A stretch of DNA of 64,000 nucleotides, taken from contig JAIUCV010000001.1 in assembly GCA_026724425.1 (NCBI GenBank), positions 11,328,556-11,392,555 of the forward strand. The letters run 5' to 3'. Positions 22,405-34,502 of the stretch are shown here, one piece after another. How positions within the stretch are numbered: position 1 is the stretch's first letter; each line of letters starts with the position of its first letter. Made by a program: the position numbers and the translations under genes. The notes beneath the pieces were generated by a model, which saw only the letters and a program-made list of their open reading frames with translations, had not been told where the DNA came from and searched no databases. Source of the stretch: Erythrophleum ivorense. Lineage: Eukaryota > Streptophyta > Magnoliopsida > Fabales > Fabaceae.

Positions 22405-22845
22405 TAAAAAGTAAATTACATCAACTTTCTCTAAGATTTGGCCAAAATTATACTTAATATCTTTCTTATTTCAAAAATTACACCCAACTCTCTTTTAATG
22501 TTTTTTTTGGTTATTGAAGTTAACTTTCTACTCAATATGTAATTCTTCCAAAAATAAAATCATATACTTATTTATATTTATTATCATATTAAGAATAAAA
22601 TCACAATAGTATATTGGATCTCAACATCAACTTAATTATCTTTATTGTAACAGCAAAATTAAAATCACAATCTTGTATGTATAAAAAAGTTAACTTTTTT
22701 TTATAAGAAATAAATTGGTGAAATTTTTTTTACAATATATATATATATATATATATATCAAAATGCATGTAATGTTTCAAACAAAAAGGGTATCCAATGT
22801 AATTTGACCAAATTTTAAAGGGATTATCATACTTTTTTTTCTTCA
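22405..22845. repeat. Inverted-repeat (MITE-like) element, family copy 2
   Basis: The left end AAAGTAAATTACATCAACTT and AGATTTGGCCAAAATTATA pair with the reverse complement of the right end (AAATTTGGTCAAATTACAT). An (AT)n run lies at 22736-22759. It sits in the kinase intron between exons A and B. Boundaries are approximate. Confidence 0.5.
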
Positions 22846-23381
22846 AAATAAAATGGCAAACCTATCAAGCTGTTGATTTGTTAACTCACGCTCTAGATTT
22901 GGGGGCTAACTCAAGAAACTCTTAGATTTGATATTAAATTGTGGATGAAGATAAGATAAAAGAAGCATTTTATTGATTAAGCAACTAAATTGAAGGAAAT
23001 TATTTGTGAAAAGCCAAATTAAAAGATTACCAATCTATCATGAACCAAAATAGAATTTTTCTCTTAATTATTCATTGATTAAATTTATATTTAAAAAAAT
23101 AAAATTAGAATCCCTAAATAGAACTCTTCATAGGATTAATCACCTAAATATAAATAGGAATGAGTAAGAAGGGAGGAAAGAAATAATACCCGTGTTCAGA
23201 TCCTGAGTTAACTTCTGCTTGGTGAAGTTCACCGGTGCTTAAATGGCAAAACCCATACTGTGAAACTATGTTGCAGCATTGAGTGCCCTTTCCACTTCCA
23301 GGAGCACCTGCCAAACAACATCGTTAGACAAAATTACAATTTGATTTCTTAAAGATAAAAAAGAAATCAAAGGTGTCACAA

Positions 23382-23384
<3 letters not shown>

Positions 23385-23416
<32 letters not shown>
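23385..23416. repeat. Trinucleotide microsatellite (AAT)n
   Basis: About ten tandem AAT/ATA units. Confidence 0.9.
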
Positions 23417-25423
23417 GGGGTATAAAAGTTTACACTTGTAAATATGCAATATCATGAAAAAGTAAATTAACATGTGGATTTTGGTGGGGAAAAACAAAGA
23501 ATATATAGTTTTTGGATTACTTTATTCAATCAAAGTTACCTAAAAAAATGACTCAATGATAAGAAAATGAATAATGCCATGCAAATGATTAGCTTAGCTA
23601 AAAGGACATCGTGAAACTCATCAAAATTTATTCGTCTTGATAACATCATTAGCAAAATAATATATACTAAAGAAGAAGAAATTATACCCAAAAAAATATT
23701 AACTCAAAGTTGTTTTATTTTTATAGGGCGTTGGGTCTGATAATTCTATTAAAGCAGGTACAATAGACCAAGCAAAATGAGCCCAACTTCCCTCCAGTTA
23801 AACGCAGCAAGGGGATAGTGCAGTTAGACATTTTGGGTTATGCTTTTTTTTGTTGAATATATATATATATATATATATTATAATGTAAGATACATAGACT
23901 GTATCATCCTGTTCTTGCGTTAACGGGAAAGAATCCACAAGCAGCAAAATCTTCCTCTTAGATTATTTAAATTAGTTCAAGTGGTAAAATAAAGAGAGAG
24001 AAAGACGTAGAAATAAAACTCAATTTTATTTTGTAAATTTTATATAAGTGGGCCTCATTTTTCTCTCTTTTTTTCTTTTTATTACTTTACTTAAAAGTAC
24101 TCCAAATGATCTAAATTAATTTTCCTTTTCGAGAGATTACAAAGCAACATATATATGGTTGGTCAAAGTTGGTTCAACATGAAAAAAAAAAAAAAAACCA
24201 TCATAAATATAAACTCACGCGAGGGATCAGTCAACATTGAGTTAAGATTTAACATTTTTATTTTTGAATATTTTATTATAGAATGTGATTTTTATTGATC
24301 CAATTATTGGACTAGAAGTAACTATTATATTAAGTTTCATATTAAATTTTATAAAAATCAGATAATTATAAGCATGCAGTTTTCTTATATTTGAAATATA
24401 TATTATGCATTAATTTTTAGATTAAGTGATGCAATATAAAATAATTTTGAATTAATGTCAAATTTTATAAAAATGATATTTATGATAAGAACTATTAATC
24501 CAATGGTAAATTAAATTTTGTATATACTTCATCCCATAAAAAGTTATGCAATGATATAAAATTAATTTTATTGACAGTGATGTTTTGTATTTTAATATTA
24601 TTAAATGCCTAGTTACAATTTTAGGATTCAAAATTTAAAACATATTATTTCATTCTTTCATTATCACAAAAAAAGTGAATATTACATATTAATTGAACTC
24701 AATGTCTGAAAATCACTTAATTTAGGGACAAATGAAGGTTAGAGATCATATAAAGAAAAAATTTGAGATAGATGATAAAAATATAAGATACTTTGTGACA
24801 ATTTACGTGAGTTTTAAGAGTTAATTTTAATTGATAGGTACTATTTCCAACTTTTATAATAATTTTTGGAGAGAATGTTATATTTTAAAGTTTAGGTACT
24901 AAAATTATAAAGTATGGTATAAGAGGTGGATGTGTGGTGAAATGTTTTTTTTTAAGGACACTAACTTAGCAATCTCTGGTGAAAAAGACAATAGGAGCTT
25001 GTGTGAGACAATGGCAAGTTAAGGGAATTAGTTTTGAAAGTGTTATATTTTAGGGAATACTTATAAAATGTGTCATTCTATGGACAAAAAGCCAAAACCT
25101 AATTTGTAATGGATTAAAATTATATACATTTTCTTATATCCTTATTATATTCTTTAATTAAAATATAAAAAAATATGATTCTTTTATGATATTTGTAAAA
25201 TTTAATTTAAAATTATATAATTATTATATTATATTATTAAAAAATTATATATTTACCATCGATTAAATAACCTATAACGTTACAGAGATAACATAACAGG
25301 TATAACTTTTTCCATTTCTGATTTCCTTCTTGGACTTCTAGTTTCTGACCAAAAAAAAAAAACCAGTGGAACTCTTCTTTTTTCAACTGTCAAAATCCCG
25401 CCAAAGCATGAGAACCGCGTTAG
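23417..25423. other. Region between kinase and PPR genes, no gene seen
   Basis: AT-rich with an (AT)n run near 23858-23878 and a poly(A) run near 24182-24197. The missing first kinase exon should lie in the left part, but no start in the right phase could be supported. The right end contains the PPR promoter, for which I cannot identify a defined element. Confidence 0.4.
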
Positions 25424-28096
25424 ATGTTACTTCACATTGTCTCTCGCCTTCGGTCTCCAAGGCTCTTCTCTGCCCCGACAAAACCAATTCACAAATCTCT
25501 ACCACCAACTTATGCATTTTGCACCGTTACATCAATCCAAACAAGCCCCATAACGAGAAAAACATTTTCCCATATTTTCCAGCAATGTTCCAATCTAAAA
25601 GCTCTGAATCTTGGCAAACAAGCCCATGGTCAGATGATCGTATCTGGGTTTGTGCCCACCATCTTTGTTTCCAATTGTTTGATTCAACTATATTCAAAAT
25701 GTTCCAACATGGACTATGCCTTTAAGGTGTTTGACAAAATGCCTCATCGAGACTCCGTCTCTTGGAACACTATGATGTTTGGCTACACAGGAAGTGGAAA
25801 CATGGTGGCTGCACAGTCGTTTTTCGACTCAATGCCTGAAAGAGATGTGATTTCTTGGAATACTTTGATCTCTTGTTATTTGCGCAATGGCGCTAACCAG
25901 AAGTCAATTGAAATTTTTTTTGAGATGAGAATGGCGAATTTGCAACCCGACCGTACTACATTTGCTGTTGTTCTGAAAGCATGTTCGGGTGTGGAAAACA
26001 ATAATTTAGGAATACAGATTCATTGCCTTGCAGTTCAAATGGGTTTAATTAATGATGTGGTGACAGGTAGTGCTATAGTAGATATGTATTCAAAATGTAA
26101 GAAGCTAGATGATGCTTCTCAGGTTTTCCATGAAATTCCTGAAAAAAATTGGGTTTGTTGGAGCGCTTTAATTGCAGGGTGTGTTCAGAATCATCAGCTT
26201 ATTAGGGGTTTAGAACTGTTCAAGGATATGCAAAGAGCAGGTATTGGGGTGAGTCAATCAACCTACGCTAGTATTTTTAGAGCTTGTGCAGAATTATCTG
26301 CTTTTAGAGTAGGCACACAGTTGCATGGCCATGCCTTAAAGGCAGACTTTGAATGCGATGTCGTAGTGGGAACTGCTATATTAGACATGTATTCAAAATG
26401 TGAGAGCATGTCCGACTCTCAAAAGCTATTTAATTTCTTGCCCAATCCTGGACGTCCATCTTATAATGCCATTATTGTTGGATATGCTCGGCAAGATCAA
26501 GGTGAAGAAGCTCTAGAGACCTTTCAGTCTTTACAGAGATCTGGTCTTGGCTTGGATGAAGTTAGTTTGTCTGGTGCATTTAGTGCTTGTGCATTGATCA
26601 AAGGGCATTTAGAAGGGATTCAACTACATGGATTAGCAGTCAAATGTGATTTAACGTTTAATATCTGTGTTGCAAATGCCATTTTAGACATGTATGGTAA
26701 ATGTGGAGCTCTGATTGAGGCCTGTCTCTTGTTTGATGAGATGGTAATTAGGGATGCTGTGTCTTGGAATGCAATAATTGCAGCTCATGAGCAAAATGAA
26801 GTAGTGGATAAAACACTTCCACTTTTTGTTTTGATGCTGCAGTCTAAAATGGAACCTGATGATTTTACTTATGGTAGTATTTTAAAAGCTTGTGCTGGTC
26901 AGCAAAATTCAAACTGTGGTACGGAGATCCATGGAAGAATTATTAAGTCTGGGATGAGGTTACACACATTTACTGCAAGTGCCCTTGTCGATATGTATTG
27001 CAAGTGTGGAATGCTAGAAGAGGCAGAAAAGATCCATGACAGAATGGAAGAACAGACAGTTGTTTCTTGGAATGCACTCATTTCAGGATTCTCATTGCAA
27101 AAGCAAAGTGAAAATGCTCAGAGGTATTTTTCTCACATGTTGGAAATGGGGGTGATGCCTGACACCTTCACGTATGCTACAATTCTCGATACCTGTGCTA
27201 ATTTGGCTACTATTGAACTTGGGAAGCAGATTCATGCTCAAGTCCTCAAGCTACAATGGCATTCAGATGTGTATATAGCGAGCACTCTCGTAGATATGTA
27301 CTCAAAGTGTGGAGAAATGCAGGATTCCCGATTAATGTTTGAGAAGGCGCCTAAGCGGGATTATGTTACATGGAATGCCATGATTTGTGGATATTCTTGC
27401 CATGGTCTTGGAGAAGAAGCCATTAAAGTATTTGAGAAGATGCAGCTTCTGAGTGTCAAACCGAACCGAGCGACTTTTATTTCAGTCCTCAGAGCTTGTG
27501 CACATATGGGTTACGTGGACAAGGGGTTGCATTACTTCCAAAAAATGCAAAGCCACTACGGTTTGAATCCTGAGTTGGAGCATTACTCATGTATGGTGGA
27601 TCTACTGGGAAGGTCAGGCCAAGTAAGTGAAGCATTGAAGCTTATTGAAAGCATGCCTTTTGAAGCTGATGATATTATATGGAGAACCCTGCTTAGTATC
27701 TGCAAGAGGCAAGGGAATGTAGAGGTGGCAGAAAAAGCAGCCAATTCTTTATTGCAATTGGACCCTCAAGACTCTTCTGCGTATGTTCTTTTATCAAATA
27801 TATATGCTGATGCAGGAATGTGGGGCGAGGTTTCTAAAATAAGAAGAATAATGAAGGATTATAAGTTGAAAAAAGAGCCTGGTTGCAGCTGGATTGAGGT
27901 AAGAGATGAGGTAAATGCATTTATTGTTGCAGACAAGGCTCATCCAAGATGTGAAGAGATATATGAGAAAATTCATTTGCTTCTTTATGAGATGAAGTGG
28001 GTTGGATACGTACCAGAAGTTCATTTTATGCTTGATGACGAGGTAGAAGATCAAGATCAAGAGCCTCATGAGAAGCACAGAGCAATCCACATGTAG
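25424..28096 (+). CDS. MEF13: PLS-class pentatricopeptide repeat protein, E/E+ type (MEF13-like)
   Basis: An intronless 890-residue protein. PPR proteins bind organellar RNA one base per repeat; E-class members specify C-to-U editing sites. The N-terminus MLLHIVSRLRSPRLFSAPTK is arginine/serine rich like a mitochondrial presequence. From about residue 55 to 770 it carries tandem P, L and S repeats with the usual signatures (VSWNAMI-type, DMYSKCG-type, GKQIHAQ-type blocks). The E domain follows (SSAYVLLSNIYADAGMW, LKKEPGCSWIEV, about 785-830) and then an E+-like part (DKAHPRCEEIYEKI). It ends without a DYW deaminase, so editing would need a partner. Length and order match Arabidopsis At3g02330 (MEF13) as I remember it. 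ATG at 25424 is the first in frame with the presequence. It appears intact, with clearly higher GC than its flanks. Confidence 0.93.
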   Translation: MLLHIVSRLRSPRLFSAPTKPIHKSLPPTYAFCTVTSIQTSPITRKTFSHIFQQCSNLKALNLGKQAHGQMIVSGFVPTIFVSNCLIQLYSKCSNMDYAFKVFDKMPHRDSVSWNTMMFGYTGSGNMVAAQSFFDSMPERDVISWNTLISCYLRNGANQKSIEIFFEMRMANLQPDRTTFAVVLKACSGVENNNLGIQIHCLAVQMGLINDVVTGSAIVDMYSKCKKLDDASQVFHEIPEKNWVCWSALIAGCVQNHQLIRGLELFKDMQRAGIGVSQSTYASIFRACAELSAFRVGTQLHGHALKADFECDVVVGTAILDMYSKCESMSDSQKLFNFLPNPGRPSYNAIIVGYARQDQGEEALETFQSLQRSGLGLDEVSLSGAFSACALIKGHLEGIQLHGLAVKCDLTFNICVANAILDMYGKCGALIEACLLFDEMVIRDAVSWNAIIAAHEQNEVVDKTLPLFVLMLQSKMEPDDFTYGSILKACAGQQNSNCGTEIHGRIIKSGMRLHTFTASALVDMYCKCGMLEEAEKIHDRMEEQTVVSWNALISGFSLQKQSENAQRYFSHMLEMGVMPDTFTYATILDTCANLATIELGKQIHAQVLKLQWHSDVYIASTLVDMYSKCGEMQDSRLMFEKAPKRDYVTWNAMICGYSCHGLGEEAIKVFEKMQLLSVKPNRATFISVLRACAHMGYVDKGLHYFQKMQSHYGLNPELEHYSCMVDLLGRSGQVSEALKLIESMPFEADDIIWRTLLSICKRQGNVEVAEKAANSLLQLDPQDSSAYVLLSNIYADAGMWGEVSKIRRIMKDYKLKKEPGCSWIEVRDEVNAFIVADKAHPRCEEIYEKIHLLLYEMKWVGYVPEVHFMLDDEVEDQDQEPHEKHRAIHM

Positions 28097-28162
28097 TTTT
28101 GAGATGACATGAGTTGAGATGACGTGAAGTGTTGGATCCAATACTTACAACAATGGTGATTT

Positions 28163-28327
28163 TGGTTCTGACACCAGTTGTTGGAACGAGCACTTATGAC
28201 TAAATCATAAGTTATAACTTGTAATTAAAGTATAATTCTTTTTACTTAATTACATTAGCTTAAGTATCATATTTTGACTATGATTTTGTCTCACACAAGT
28301 GCTTTTGCCATGGGGCAGTTGTTGGCA
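28163..28327 (-). mobile_element. Short LTR fragment with tRNA-Met-type primer site
   Basis: On the minus strand a 149-bp TG..CA block (28327-28179, TGCCAACAACTGCC ... CGTTCCAACA) is followed at once by TGGTGTCAGAACC (about 28175-28163). That resembles the TGGTATCAGAGC initiator-tRNA-Met primer site after a Copia or TRIM LTR. No second LTR or coding part was recognised, so this is at best a remnant. It begins about 70 bp past the PPR stop codon and may form part of its 3' UTR. Confidence 0.4.
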
Positions 28328-29896
28328 CTACCAAAGATTTCAAAATCTGCCTAAAATTGCTTAAAAGAGAGTTATTGATATAAACTTATGGTTTATTAGT
28401 TTTGGAATTAAAAATAGAGACCATTTGATACAAAAAAAGTTATATATAAAAATAGAAATGGAAAGTAAACATGAACAAAATGGATCAAAAATGACTCTCA
28501 TATTCTTATTTTAAAAAAATAAAAAAAAAGAAATAAAAATTATTGAGTAATAATTATAAAGATAAAAGAGACATATTTAACAAAGGCCTTCCAAATACCA
28601 AAGGGGTAAAAAATGCTAAAGTTTGAAGCTTGACTTGAGGTTTGAAAGGATTGGATATGTTACTTTATAAAGATATTATACTTGCAATTTCAATTAACTT
28701 CTTTACTTGATTTCTTAATTTCTTGTTTTGCTAGTTCAATACCCCCTTTAATTCTATTAGAATTAAGTGGGAGAAAGGTTGGCCAAATTTTCAAAACCAA
28801 AATATTTAACTTAACACTCTTTCAAGAATGATGGACCCAAAACTAAAGGTATAATACGACTAAAATAGATTGTGATATTTTACAGTAATATATTATATAT
28901 TTATAAATGAAAGTAATACAAAAGAGTGAAAGTGTATATAAGATTCAATTCCTCTCCTTCCACTACTTATTTTCTCATTATTTTTCTTTAAATATATATT
29001 ATACATTTATTTGTTAAATATAGAAAATTCACATCTGAGTAAAATTTATACCAAATTTAGAAATAATAGTCTCATTCTATTACAAGGCTATAAACCATTG
29101 AAAGCATGACAAAGTTTCAACTTAAATTGCAATTTTTTTTTCTTTTTTAATGTCCTCTCAAAAGGGTAAAAACTAAAAAAGGTTAAAAAAATTTATATGC
29201 TTACTATACATGACAAGCACTTGATCTGCAGTACTTACAATGTGTACACTTATATTCTTACCTTTCCTCTGATGTTGGCTTCGTCCGCGCCGGCACAAAT
29301 CTATTGAAACGATATTAAGTTGTTTCATCCAATTCCTTTACCTAGACCAAAACAAGAAGACAAATATATGAGCATTCCATAAATGATTCATTTTTTAGTG
29401 CAACAGTCAGCTCATTTATCAGAAATGCACTCTAATAGCAGCGAAACAAAACAAAATTGGATCTTCAACAGTTACGTAGTAATACAGTCGGAAAAAGAGT
29501 GATAGAAATGGGTGAGAATATGTGTGGAACCCATTTCCTCCCTTTATAACCATTCTCTCTTTCATTCTTACTTTTTTTCAAATTGCACTTTATTCAGTTA
29601 ATCTATAATTACAGAAGATTCATACTTAAAACAAAGAAAACATCAAACTCTGGTTCTCAAATACAACTTGGTGCAAAAAAATAATCATTCTTATGAAGAT
29701 GGTGAAAATGGTGGTTCTATACTGTTTAGCGTTAAACCTGTAGGCCTGAGCGAACAGCAGGATCAGTTGATAGGAATTAATTTCTGATCCCAGTTTTAGG
29801 AAATTTTCTTGTTCATCTTCTCAAAAACAAATCCAAAAGAGGAAATAAAAAAATCATGCTTTGAGAAAAATTTTAGAAAAATTAAAAATTCAGAAA

Positions 29897-29937
29897 GGGG
29901 GGGGGGGGGAGAGAGAGAGAGAGGGAGAGAGAGAGAA
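29897..29937. repeat. Compound (G)n/(GA)n microsatellite
   Basis: A run of about 12 G residues followed by (GA)n with one GGG interruption. Confidence 0.9.
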
Positions 29938-30904
29938 TGCTAACACGATTCCATAATTAAAATTCAATCACTAGTTGCCAGATTATTTTTTATGGTGTCT
30001 TTCTAACTAACCATTGTTTCTTCCTTTATCCATAAAAAATAACTAAAAGTTTTCTCAACCGCACCCAATTTCGATCCCCAATTATGAGGATTATAATCCA
30101 TGTCGTAGGATACGTAGATTTAAAAGTCGTCATCCTGAGTCAAATTAGTTTTGTAAAATTTTTAACTTTTCCTTTTTATTTATTTTTCTTTAAATTATCC
30201 TCCCATGTGATTTTAAGTTTCTTTTTTAGACTTTTAGCTACCTTTTATAAGATTTGGGAGTGTTTGCTGCTTAAGTTGAACAACCCAACAAGGTCTCCCC
30301 TTTTAATTCTTTTTTAAAAAGAATAAATGGTTTCCCTTTTTATATCGGAAAAAATTATTAAAAAATTTTGCACAATAATACTTTTAATTGCTTAATACTT
30401 TGCTCTCATTTTACTCCTAAATTTTGTTTGTTTTGTAGATTTTTTTTAAAAAATATTTTCCTTTTAAAAGAACATAATATAAATTTCGATGTCGAAAAAA
30501 TAGTTTTCAAAAATTCTTTCAGTCCTTTTTCTTTTATTTAAATTTTTGCCACCGGCATCGCATTTTACTCTCGGACAGAACCGCCTCCCAGTTTTACAGT
30601 GATACAAAAACCAATAAATAACCATCCATCTTCTCAAAACAAATCATAATCTTTTAAAATTTACATATGTTTAGATGCATCAATGAGCTTTAAATTGTTG
30701 AAACTTTCATAAAATAAGACTACCATCTAATAGAGAGATATGGATAAAAAAGAAAAAATGAATTCAATACACAGTCTCATTTAGTTGTATTGCTCTCTTT
30801 CTATCTCTTCCCAATATAATGATGCATTGAGTAGAAAATAATCCAAATTAGTATGTTGATAGACAAATTTATATTTTTTACATTAGCTTGACTCTAGATA
30901 TTTT

Positions 30905-31035
30905 TATGTTTAAAGAGTTTTTTATGTGAAAGAGAACGTGACACAATAGGTGTGAGACTCTTTTACATAGATCTCATTACATCTCATCCATTGTGTCATT
31001 TTTTTTTTAACATAGAAATCTTTTGAATATAGAAA
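30905..31035. repeat. Small inverted repeat, MITE-like
   Basis: ATGTTTAAAGAGTTTTTTAT and GTGACACAATAGG on the left pair imperfectly with the reverse complement of ATGACACAATGGATGAGATG-type sequence on the right. No target-site duplication was identified. Confidence 0.4.
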
Positions 31036-32019
31036 AATCTAAACTAAGTTAGCTTACTTGAAAGGGAACAGTGGAGATATTCATTTGTTAACATATACCT
31101 TTATTATACCCTGAAAAAAAGTTTTTAACAAACATATCAATAATCAATTTTCAAGGTTGCTCAGAGGTGCAAGAAAATAAGTTAAAAGTAAAAAAGAATC
31201 GATATATGAAGAATATGATCCATCCTATGGAACTTACATAATTAGAAAACTTATAATTATGAGAACCAATGGCCATGTTCATTAAAAGAGAACTTTGGGC
31301 ATGACATTTTAGTAAACCCACAAACCAAGACTAAATCGCACAAGGCCTAGAAGAAAAGATTATAAGAAATAATTGACTTCTAATTAGTTGAATATCAAGT
31401 GGCCTATATCTTTTACAAGTTGAACGGTACTTTTCAGAGAATACAAATCAAAGTCTTATAAGATTTAAAAAATCTGTAGACATGACAGTCAGGCTGGTAT
31501 TAGCCATAAGGTCAACACACTCCATCACCTGAAAATATGTTGAACTCCACAACCCAATCTTGTTTCAAAAAGTTTCTACTGTATTCCATAACAGAGCAAG
31601 TGGATGCGTTATCCAATATTTGATGTTATGTCCACAAATTTATCAAATCTTATAAGATACAGTTTGATTTGTGAATATTACTATTTAGTTTAATGCTCCT
31701 TTGGTTCCAATTCAGGCAGGGCCATTGAGGACGAATTTTCTATAAAAAAAAAGGCCCCAATTTAATGCTGCATTATTAATATCTTTCCCTCTCCTTTATG
31801 AAGTCGCTCAAAAAATTATCTTCTCATGGACACTGAATTTTTCTAAATTCAAGAGATGCGATTCTATTTTGACGGTCTAAATTTCATATTTTTTTAATAA
31901 TATTATTTTTTACATAACATTTTTCTCAAGTTGATAGTCAAAAAATTATTTTTATTTTAGTCAAAAAATTATTTTTATTTTATGCTTTATTTTCTTTAAA
32001 ATAAAAAAATTTAAAATTA

Positions 32020-32330
32020 AAAAAAGTGTGCATTTCATTGGATTATTCTATTAATTTAATTTGGTAATATCCAGATTTACAACTAAATTTACTAAATATT
32101 TTCACCTGCTTTATTTGGATAATTAAAACATCTTTTCTTAGAATAAATTATCCATCAAATTCTAGACTTTGGTTTAACATTTTGTAGTTAATTACCATTA
32201 TAGCTTTTCCTCTGTTTAGTTTTGCATGATTTCTTACCATAAATGCTGGATTGGAATGTGAGCTATTTGTTAGTTCAATTAATCCTTTTTCTAATACCCC
32301 TTGAATTTGAATTTTGAATTCCTCTATATC
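32020..32330 (-). pseudogene. Caulimovirid reverse transcriptase, N-terminal remnant
   Basis: Fragments of the first reverse transcriptase blocks can be recognised in shifting frames on the minus strand, including a CKSGYYQI segment near 32060 corresponding to the block just after the first catalytic aspartate. That aspartate position reads serine here. Several frameshifts and stops separate the blocks. The polymerase core with the catalytic YxDD and the RNase H are absent. Confidence 0.6.
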
Positions 32331-32589
32331 TTACTTAATATAGACCATTACTTAATTCTTATTATTTTGTTAGGGTCTTTTAATTTTAACTCATAATATC
32401 TAGGGTTCCTAGAAAATAATTTTGGTGAATTGTCACTAAAATTTTCTTGTAATAATAGATAAATCTAGTGTTTGGTATCCAATTCATATATATTTTTCTC
32501 TCTCAATAGGATTTTCAAGAGTAGGATAAAATTTTTTTATCACATTTATGTTAATAGTTGTTTACTAAAGGTATTGGGATTTTTAATCC

Positions 32590-33009
32590 TCTATTTGTAA
32601 AATTTACTTGATTATGATTTATTTTTAATGAATAATATTATTTTAGGAAGCTTGTTCCTAATAGAAAATCTCTAGCTATGAAAGAAAAACATAATATTTT
32701 TAGTATAAGAAATTCATTATTTCTTGACCAAATTGGAACATTATTACCTTTATACTATATAAAAGCTTCTCTACCTTCCATTGCACCTACCTTGATGGAT
32801 CTTTTTAACTTTTTCCATTTTTTGGCTAGCAAAGCATCACCTCTATAGACACTTGTAGTAGCACTTATATCAACTAAGATATTTAATTGATATTGTTTAT
32901 ATCCCTTCAATTTAAATTGAGCTAGAACATAAGTATAATATTTTTTATTTTGATTGTGAGAACAAAGTATTTCTTCATTTCTTAATTTTAATTTTGATAT
33001 TGCTAACAT
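32590..33009 (-). pseudogene. Caulimovirid aspartic protease remnant
   Basis: The minus-strand frame 33009-32755 includes LNILVDISATTSVY, at the position of the retropepsin D-(T/S)-G-A active site. The D is kept but the next residues read I-S instead of T-G, so the site is broken. Downstream (near 32640) a LLGTSFLK segment matches the flap-distal LLG block of pararetroviral proteases. It lies between the coat-protein remnant and the reverse transcriptase, the normal order. Confidence 0.6.
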
Positions 33010-33820
33010 ATTAATATTATCTCTTCTCTATGACTGAGTTAATAGTCCATTAGAAGAGTTTCTATTAGTAGAGTTCCAACAAGGAAATATGGATATCTGA
33101 GAGTTTTCAGATTTGTTGGCACTTTCTTCTTAATTAGAAGTATTTATTAATATAAACCTAGGTAAAGAATTTTCTACCGTGGTTCTAGTATCTTTTAAAT
33201 ATAGATTTGATCATGATGAAATCATTTTTATTAATCTATGCTCTTGTTTTTCAATAACCTTCTCTAATAGCCATCCTAATGGTATTTCTAAATTTTTAAT
33301 ATTCATTAATCTTTGCTAAATAGCAATATCAAATCCTCGTGGTTCAAAAATTTTAATTGTCTTATTATCTATCTCTTTTATAAGTGTTTTAGTGACATTG
33401 GCTAATTCATGGATTGCTTTCCATCCTATAACCAAACTATGACTATCTTCTTTTATTATAATATTTTTTTTGTCTAAATTCTCAATGTTATAATGTTCTG
33501 TACATTGAGATTAGTAATTGAAATAAAATAATTTTCTTTTACTTTAAACTAAATTGTTCTACTTATAAGGTTATATTAGATTTCACATATAAAATACTTA
33601 ACTAAATTGTTTGTCCATCTTTTATCCATCATAATAACTAAAATTGAAGTATCTATTCCTTGACGGAATAAAGCTATTATTTCCACTTGAATGACTCTTA
33701 CATGTATATATCTAAGTTGAGAATATTTTTTCCTAACCCTTTTTTACTTTATTTTTTGTCAAAGATTGGAATTTCTATTGTTCTATCTGTGCAATTTTTT
33801 ACTGTGATGTTTCTATTAAA

Positions 33821-34312
33821 TTATTCAAAGTGCTTAACACTCCAAAATGTTATTTTTGAAATTTTGTATGCTTCTTCTTTTTTAAGATGTTTTAACTTAT
33901 CTAATTGACTATCTCTTATAGTCATGTCTTCTTTTATAATTCCTCCTAATTTAGTTATAATTGAAGTTTCTTCTTTAGGTATAGGTATAAATTCATGAGT
34001 ATTCATTATAAAAATACATTCATATTTATTGCTATTGGATAATGAATTTGAATCACTTTCACTGACACTAGTGACTTCATATAAAATTGACACATTATTA
34101 AAAATATCTTCACTAAAACAAATTTTTAATTTATTGATATCTAAGGTTTTCATCATTTTCTTAGCACTATTTCCTTTTTCAGGACATTGTGCAGCTATAT
34201 GACCTTTCTCATTATAAACATAACATCTACAAAGCTTTTTTGGCTTTTGTGACCTTTTCCTTACATACCTTTTATTTTCCTTAATATATTTGGGTTTTTC
34301 AATTTTTTTCAC
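33821..34312 (-). pseudogene. Caulimovirid coat-protein C-terminus with broken zinc knuckle
   Basis: The 163-residue open frame begins lysine/arginine rich and contains a retroviral-type knuckle, C-Y-V-Y-N-E-K-G-H-I-A-A-Q-C (about residues 30-43). This is CCHC spacing with the second cysteine replaced by tyrosine. An acidic serine-rich stretch follows, as in pararetroviral coat proteins. The frame is open but flanked by stops on both sides. Confidence 0.65.
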
Positions 34313-34502
34313 TCATATTTTCAGGTTTTTTTTTTTGCCTTAGATTACTATAACCAAATTCCCAATCATTTTTGAGAATATTAGAACAATATTTAGTTCC
34401 TAATTGATTTTTAACTTGTTTAGTTGTCATTAAGTAGTTTATTACTTTTGTGACATACATATCTAAATTTATTTCCTAAACTATCATAACCATTGAATTT
34501 TT

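Larger units (their letters stand above)
16511..23307 (-). pseudogene. UMK: UMP-CMP kinase-like gene, split by a solo LTR
   Basis: Five exons on the minus strand match the nucleoside monophosphate kinase fold, enzymes that transfer phosphate from ATP to UMP or CMP in pyrimidine metabolism. A 23307-23190: P-loop GAPGSGKGTQCCNIVSQYGF. B 21513-21357: TMIHELKKEGKLVPIELVIK and KKFLIDGFPHNQEN. C 20123-20043: IEPGIVLYFDSSEEELIRR and NRNQ. D 19671-19618 plus 17288-17235: GRVDDNIDTIKKRLKVYL then ECTLPVNDYCSKKGKV. E about 16591-16511: IDAERPPEEVVDAVK and stop. Junctions A to D are GT..AG and in phase. The first exon was not found. Exon D holds a 2,324-bp LTR. Two substrate-binding arginines of the family are replaced (GFPR to GFPH, LLRAE to LHQAE), and the exon E acceptor is unclear beside a transposon end. 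Together these say non-functional; the family call itself is firm. Confidence 0.87.
28328..32019. other. Long intergenic region, no gene seen
   Basis: AT-rich throughout. It holds a poly(G)/(GA)n microsatellite near 29897-29937 and a small hairpin repeat at 30905-31035. A 40-bp GC-richer patch near 29270-29309 has splice-like borders on the minus strand but no supporting neighbours. No credible protein or RNA gene was seen. Confidence 0.45.

Noticed and set aside
23385..23416. Regularly spaced repeat that could suggest a CRISPR-like array
   Set aside because: It is a simple trinucleotide microsatellite without spacers.
23700..23880. Possible first exon of the kinase gene
   Set aside because: One minus frame gives a hydrophobic run before a GT in the right phase, but it has no in-frame ATG and an upstream stop.
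25366..25725. 119-residue open frame on the plus strand
   Set aside because: It is an out-of-frame shadow of the start of the PPR gene.
27794..28141. 115-residue minus-strand open frame
   Set aside because: Antisense shadow of the PPR C-terminus with no family signal.
29270..29309. GC-richer 40-bp patch with acceptor- and donor-like borders on the minus strand
   Set aside because: No neighbouring exon, no recognisable protein; a single short exon-like patch is not enough.
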